This document shows, piece by piece, positions 60,177 through 64,000 of a stretch of 64,000 bases of DNA. The translations under genes and the position numbers were made by a program. The first letter of the stretch is position 1. The number at the start of each line of letters is the position of its first letter. A model generated the notes under the pieces. The model saw only the letters and a program-made list of their open reading frames with translations, was not told where the DNA came from and made no database searches. Source of the DNA: Clavelina lepadiformis (taxonomy: Eukaryota > Chordata > Ascidiacea > Aplousobranchia > Clavelinidae); contig NC_135248.1 in NCBI RefSeq assembly GCF_947623445.1, positions 14,579,820 through 14,643,819 of the forward strand, written 5' to 3'.

Positions 60177-60216
60177 TCACCTGAAACCATTAATGCGTTA
60201 GTTCGACGGACAGCCA
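60177..60216 (-). CDS. Possible divergent first exon (MAVRRTNALMVS)
   Basis: ATG at 60216 on the minus strand opens MAVRRTNALMVSG, with a donor-like G|gtgaga just after, only 38 bp from the NUS1 start on the other strand. No second exon was recognised up to LDLRAP1, so it may simply be 5' sequence of NUS1. Confidence 0.2.
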
Positions 60217-60254
60217 TTGTTTTAGCGCTTGTATAAGGTTTTAACTGATGCAGG

Positions 60255-62513
60255 ATGGACGTCAGTTCTAAAAAAGACCTTTCTCTTGGTGTGCTTTGGA
60301 CGTTTGGAAGCAATCTACAAACGAGAGTGAACGCGTTTCTATTTTATATTGTCCATGTGTCAGTTTCTGCAATGCACCATGTAGCATCACTTATTCATTT
60401 CTTGTCAACGTTACATTTATCGTTTCCCGAGAAAACCATTTCAGCGGCTAAAGTTATGCAAGATGCGAAAAAACTAGCCAAAACACCTAAGCATTTGACT
60501 TTGCTCATCAATGAAGATAAGGTCGACTTTGCAGATATCACAAACATTATATACTGGTCTTTCTTTATGGGAATACCCTGTATAACGATAGCAGATAAAA
60601 AAGGTATCTTTTGCTGATTTTGGTTTGTGAAATATTTATATTAATATATAAATATATATATAGCTTATATCGTGTTTATCAGATTTGGAATATTTGTAAC
60701 AGTTTTCTTGAAATGACAAACTATATATAATTTTCACAAGTTAACTAAGTTTAAAACTTTTCTCCTCAATCCCTAACAATGTGGCGTGCACATTGATAAA
60801 TCTTGTGAGTGCATGTACCAGCCACACTTACCACGTCGGTGAATTTTTAGTGTAATAACCGATGTTAGTTACCACTAGGCCACGGAGCCACCTGCTTCTG
60901 ATAGAAATGATCATTTTAAACCATTGGGAAAACATTTACCGAATATCGTATTGGGATTATTGAACTCAGTAAACAGACGCCGATAAATAAGCTTATCAAT
61001 TCGAGTCGATAATACACAGTTGTGTTCAACATAAGTTCATGTACCATAAAAATCAAAAAAATAAATAGTTAAATAAAAAAGTGCATTGTGCTGGGAAAAA
61101 GATTTATTTGCCCGAATTTTAACTGGAAACATGACTCACAGGTTTTAGAATATTGTTAGAAAATGCCTTTTTTTAGAAAAAATGTTTATCTTTTTGCTCA
61201 AGTTTCTAATCTAAAATTTATGCTAATTGCCACAGATGCAAAACCAATCTCCAAAGTTTTGAAAAGATAAAATCTATTTATAGTTAATAATAATCCTTAC
61301 GTTCTTCATTTTTCATGAATCAGTTTTGTCACGTACTATGATACAGACTAAACTTTTTTCGAAGTAATTAGCGTTGGGTGATGCATTTCATTAAAATTAC
61401 AAATCTTCTGAGGAATAACAATCTTCATAGACTCCTACATAGGCAACTTTGTCACATTTAGATTAAATACGCGCCTTTAGAAATAAAGAAACTTCATTGC
61501 ACTACAAACTTACAAAGTGTGCATTTTATGTCTGTGTACCTGACTGGAATGTATGATATTGTTTTAAACAGAACATGCAGCGGAAACATTCAGGTGTGAC
61601 GTCGTGTCCTGCTGCTGTTATTCTTAACTATAATTTAGCATTAAAGAGGCCAAATTTGTTTGTTTATTATACATGTGCAATGTTGTGTGCATGAAAAGTT
61701 GAAAGAGTACGCTGATGAATTTATTTCCTATGTGTGGGTCACACTCTCCACTGTGATTTGTTTTTGGTGTAGATGTATATGACATGAATGCATTTTTTTC
61801 CACATTGAATATCAACACGGAGTTTGATAAATTGATTTATTTTATATTATATGTCTATGTCATGTAGGTATTTTGCAAAATAATTGCATCAAGCTGCAAA
61901 AAGAATTTGAAGATAAATTCAAGGTGTCAAACCAAGCTCCATCGCAGGCTTCAAACCTCAGGTTTCACGCCGGTCAATATAGCGATGCCGGTAAGCAAGG
62001 CTGTGAAAGTATAACTCATGCAGTTATTGTGTATTTTGAACTTGCATGTCTGAAATTTGAATTTTTTTAAGGTGATTATTCCGCTGTCACTTGCAACGTG
62101 GTTTTGACATCACTTCAACACGGTCGCAATAATTTTGTGAACTGCATTCAAAATCTCTGTGAGAACCTTGCTGCAGATAAAGAATTAAAGAATAAATTTG
62201 ATGCAAAATCATTTGATCAAAAACTCAAAGGTAGATTTGGAAAGTTGATCGTAGAACACGTTGAATATGAATACCCAAGCTTTACATAAAGTCTATGCTC
62301 AGCCTTTAACTGGTTTTTAAGTTACCTTGTTAATATGATTTTTTATGCATATATTTATATTGGGAGTCCATGTAATACGTCCTAAATCATTATGCTACTA
62401 TGTTGTATAGAAATAAATGGAAGTTTGGAAGATCCTGATTTTGCCATCACATTTGGTCCATATTATTCTCATTGGGGTTTTCAACCCTGGAACATACGAC
62501 TTACCGAAATTTT
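60255..62513 (+). CDS. NUS1: NUS1 (Nogo-B receptor), dehydrodolichyl diphosphate synthase subunit, C-terminus not found
   Basis: Exons 60255-60603, 61868-61990, 62072-62230 and 62411-62513 join in phase: 244 codons. The start ATG opens MDVSSKKDLSLGVLW. A hydrophobic N-terminal part (residues ~30-70) is followed by KTPKHLTLLINEDKVDFADI, IYWSFFMGIPCITIADKKG, and near the end DPDFAITFGPYYS and GFQPWNIRLTEI. These match NUS1, the non-catalytic partner of DHDDS in the ER that makes the dolichol chain for glycosylation. The next exon should carry the C-terminal RxG motif that completes the active site, about 40 residues, but I find none before a transposon-like region at 62.8 kb. It is either beyond the window or lost. 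Confidence 0.9.
60604..61867. other. NUS1 intron 1
   Basis: Long for this region. On the minus strand at about 60820-60895 the phrase ggtggctccgtggcctagtgg matches a tRNA 5' half with a perfect A box, but no B box follows in place; it is probably a SINE relic. AT microsatellite at 60637-60665. Confidence 0.35.
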
Positions 62514-62830
62514 GTAAGTTATTTGTTGGTTAGATACTTGGGTGAAACCATTTTTTTCAGCAAAATATTTGAGTGCTGTACTCACAGTATGTAACGATTC
62601 AGTAACTAACAAAGATTACAATCATAATTATTGGTGTTCGTCTTTTCATCGGCACTTCATATTCAAAAGTTTGGTACAAATATCATAAAAACCTTCCCAA
62701 ACATGAAAAATTTCTGTGCAATCCCATATAAATAGTGACGAACCACAGATGTATAATAAGTGGTTTGAAATGCTTTATGTATAGTAGGATGTTTCATTTT
62801 TTCACCATTTTGGAATTTAAAAAAGCTTGG

Positions 62831-64000
62831 GGTCTCCCTAGGCCGTATTTTGGGCACAATGAAAGAATCTGAATTTTTTTTAAATTTATGACGTCATTTT
62901 GAGGTTGCACCCCCTTGTTGAAGTTTCAGTGGGGGTGCATTTTTCTAATTGGCGATATCTTGGTAACCGATTGAGCTAGAGCCATAATCAAGGTGTCAAA
63001 AGATGCAGAATGGCTGGTTTCCTATAACCACTCAATACATTTTAATTGCATTTTCGCTCTAGAAAAAAAGTTATTTGAGAAAAACCAAAATTTTGACATA
63101 TTTTGCCTACAAGTCAACATGTCAGATCAACTGTTTGAGTAAAAGTTACCGTCATAAGCGAAAATATTACCCTGAGCAGTCTACTGAAAATTGTTCGTCT
63201 TCTAGCTTATCTTCAAAGTATGTTATTGCTGATAAAATAAGAAAAAAGTCTGGAATCCAAAATTTCAACGTCATGTCAGATTCGGAATCAGATTCAGGAG
63301 ATCATAAATCAGACCCAGATTTTGAAATCAAGAAAGTAATTGGTGGAAAATTCTATAAAAAAATTCATACGTTTTCTGTAAATCAGGAGATGTGCATGCT
63401 AGCTGACCGTCGTATGACTTCCATACGCCAGCACTCAGACCAACTGAGATCTTTGGCACGTGAAAAAATCGCAGCATCTCCAACAACTATTTTTCGCAGA
63501 CGAGAGAAAGTACGAATGAAAGCATTAGAAAGATGCCAATTAGAGATAAAGTCGTGTAGTGCAATGCAACTGTGATATGATGGTAGGGTGATTAACTCAC
63601 TTGACCGGTATGTTTTTGTTGGTCAGTTGTTGGATGACCAGAATAAAAAATGTGAGAGAATTGTTGGTGTCAAAACCTTTCCCAAAGGAACATCAGTTAC
63701 AGGGGAAATACTTTCCTCCACAATTATTGATGAGGTATGCGGTGATACTCTAAATAAGGTGTACTCAGTCATGGCGGACACTACAGCTGTTAACACAGGC
63801 AGGGTGTCAGGAGTAAATAAACGCTTAGCAGATTATTTTAGTTTGACCATTGGTCATGGGATTCATACCTTGGAATGTTTATTTCATGTCAATGAAATAT
63901 ATCTGTCCCATGTTATGCGTTTCATAGAAGGTGGAAAAAAAGGTCCCAGAGCACTTGAAGATGGTGCATTACTGAATATTATAAAAACAATACAGAAGCC
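62831..64000 (+). mobile_element. Transposon left end with unclassified transposase (continues past right edge)
   Basis: A possible terminus, ggtctccctaggccgtattt, lies at 62831. A hairpin, TGCACCCCC...GGGGGTGCA, is at 62905-62941. Transposase-like coding starts after 63075. The right end is outside the window, so neither inverted termini nor a target duplication can be checked. Confidence 0.45.
63075..64000 (+). pseudogene. Unclassified transposase-like frame with one in-frame stop
   Basis: The frame has a basic N-terminus, then an acidic MSDSESDSGDHKSDPDFE, then a helical, Arg-rich stretch (MTSIRQHSDQLRSLA), ending at TGA 63573-63575. It continues in the same frame: YDGRVINSLDRY, CERIVGVKTFPKGTS, VYSVMADTTAVNTGRVSG, HGIHTLECLFHVNE, FIEGGKKGPRALEDG. 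The pattern D.T.VNTG..SGV...L followed by LECLFHVNE..L.H recalls a group of animal transposon-encoded proteins with an RNase-H-like fold that I cannot place in a named superfamily. A WDG/YDG phrase normally follows directly on the helical part, so the single TGA looks like a nonsense change in an otherwise intact gene. Confidence 0.6.

Overview
The window is AT-rich animal DNA. Its genes are split into many short exons with GT/AG junctions that join in frame, and the introns are mostly 0.1-1.5 kb. The gene set is TspanC8 tetraspanin, LDLRAP1/ARH, NUS1, an ankyrin TRP channel and a secreted astacin carrying kringle and TSP1 modules. With the compact introns this suggests a marine invertebrate deuterostome, most likely a tunicate. 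That assignment is inference; no species-specific marker was seen.

Layout. 1-20 kb is a transposon graveyard on mixed strands: a THAP/P-element-like transposase with an unbroken frame that runs off the left edge; a Mutator-like transposase with one in-frame stop; a piggyBac transposase remnant interrupted by a complete hAT insertion (8-bp target duplication, inverted termini); a second hAT C-terminus; a minisatellite; a ~610-bp foldback repeat; the 3' end of a Ty3/Gypsy pol; a CYWPP-type fragment; a CGGBP1-like zinc finger; and a GTF2IRD2/SCAND3-like hAT pseudogene. 20-22 kb is non-coding.

22.1-30.7 kb (+) holds an ankyrin-TRP channel gene of about 24 exons. One of its introns contains a hAT-type element that itself contains a TA-flanked element. 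31-34 kb has little, apart from two possible minus-strand exons and a possible alternative last exon of the channel. 34.1-38.6 kb is an inverted duplication: the right arm carries the promoter and first exons of a secreted protease gene, and the left arm carries a partly decayed, divergently oriented copy.

37.7-43.0 kb (+) is the protease: signal peptide, two antistasin-like modules, astacin catalytic domain, kringle, TSP1, TSP1, kringle, TSP1 (678 aa in my model). A decayed kringle exon follows it. 46.2-50.2 kb (+) is a TspanC8 tetraspanin lacking a recognised first exon. 54.2-58.3 kb (+) is the LDLRAP1/ARH clathrin adaptor, also lacking its first exon. 60.3-62.5 kb (+) is NUS1, whose last exon is not found; directly after it, at the right edge, lies an unclassified transposase-like frame with one in-frame stop. 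Short hAT-type MITEs with intact 8-bp duplications sit at 44.3, 49.1 and 56.8 kb.

The host genes are unrelated neighbours, all on the plus strand: a membrane channel, a secreted protease, a tetraspanin of the ADAM10-partner class, an endocytic adaptor and a dolichol-synthesis subunit. I see no evidence that they act as one system. The most unusual object is the protease architecture and its inverted, decaying 5' twin. All exon models come from reading splice sites and phases by eye.
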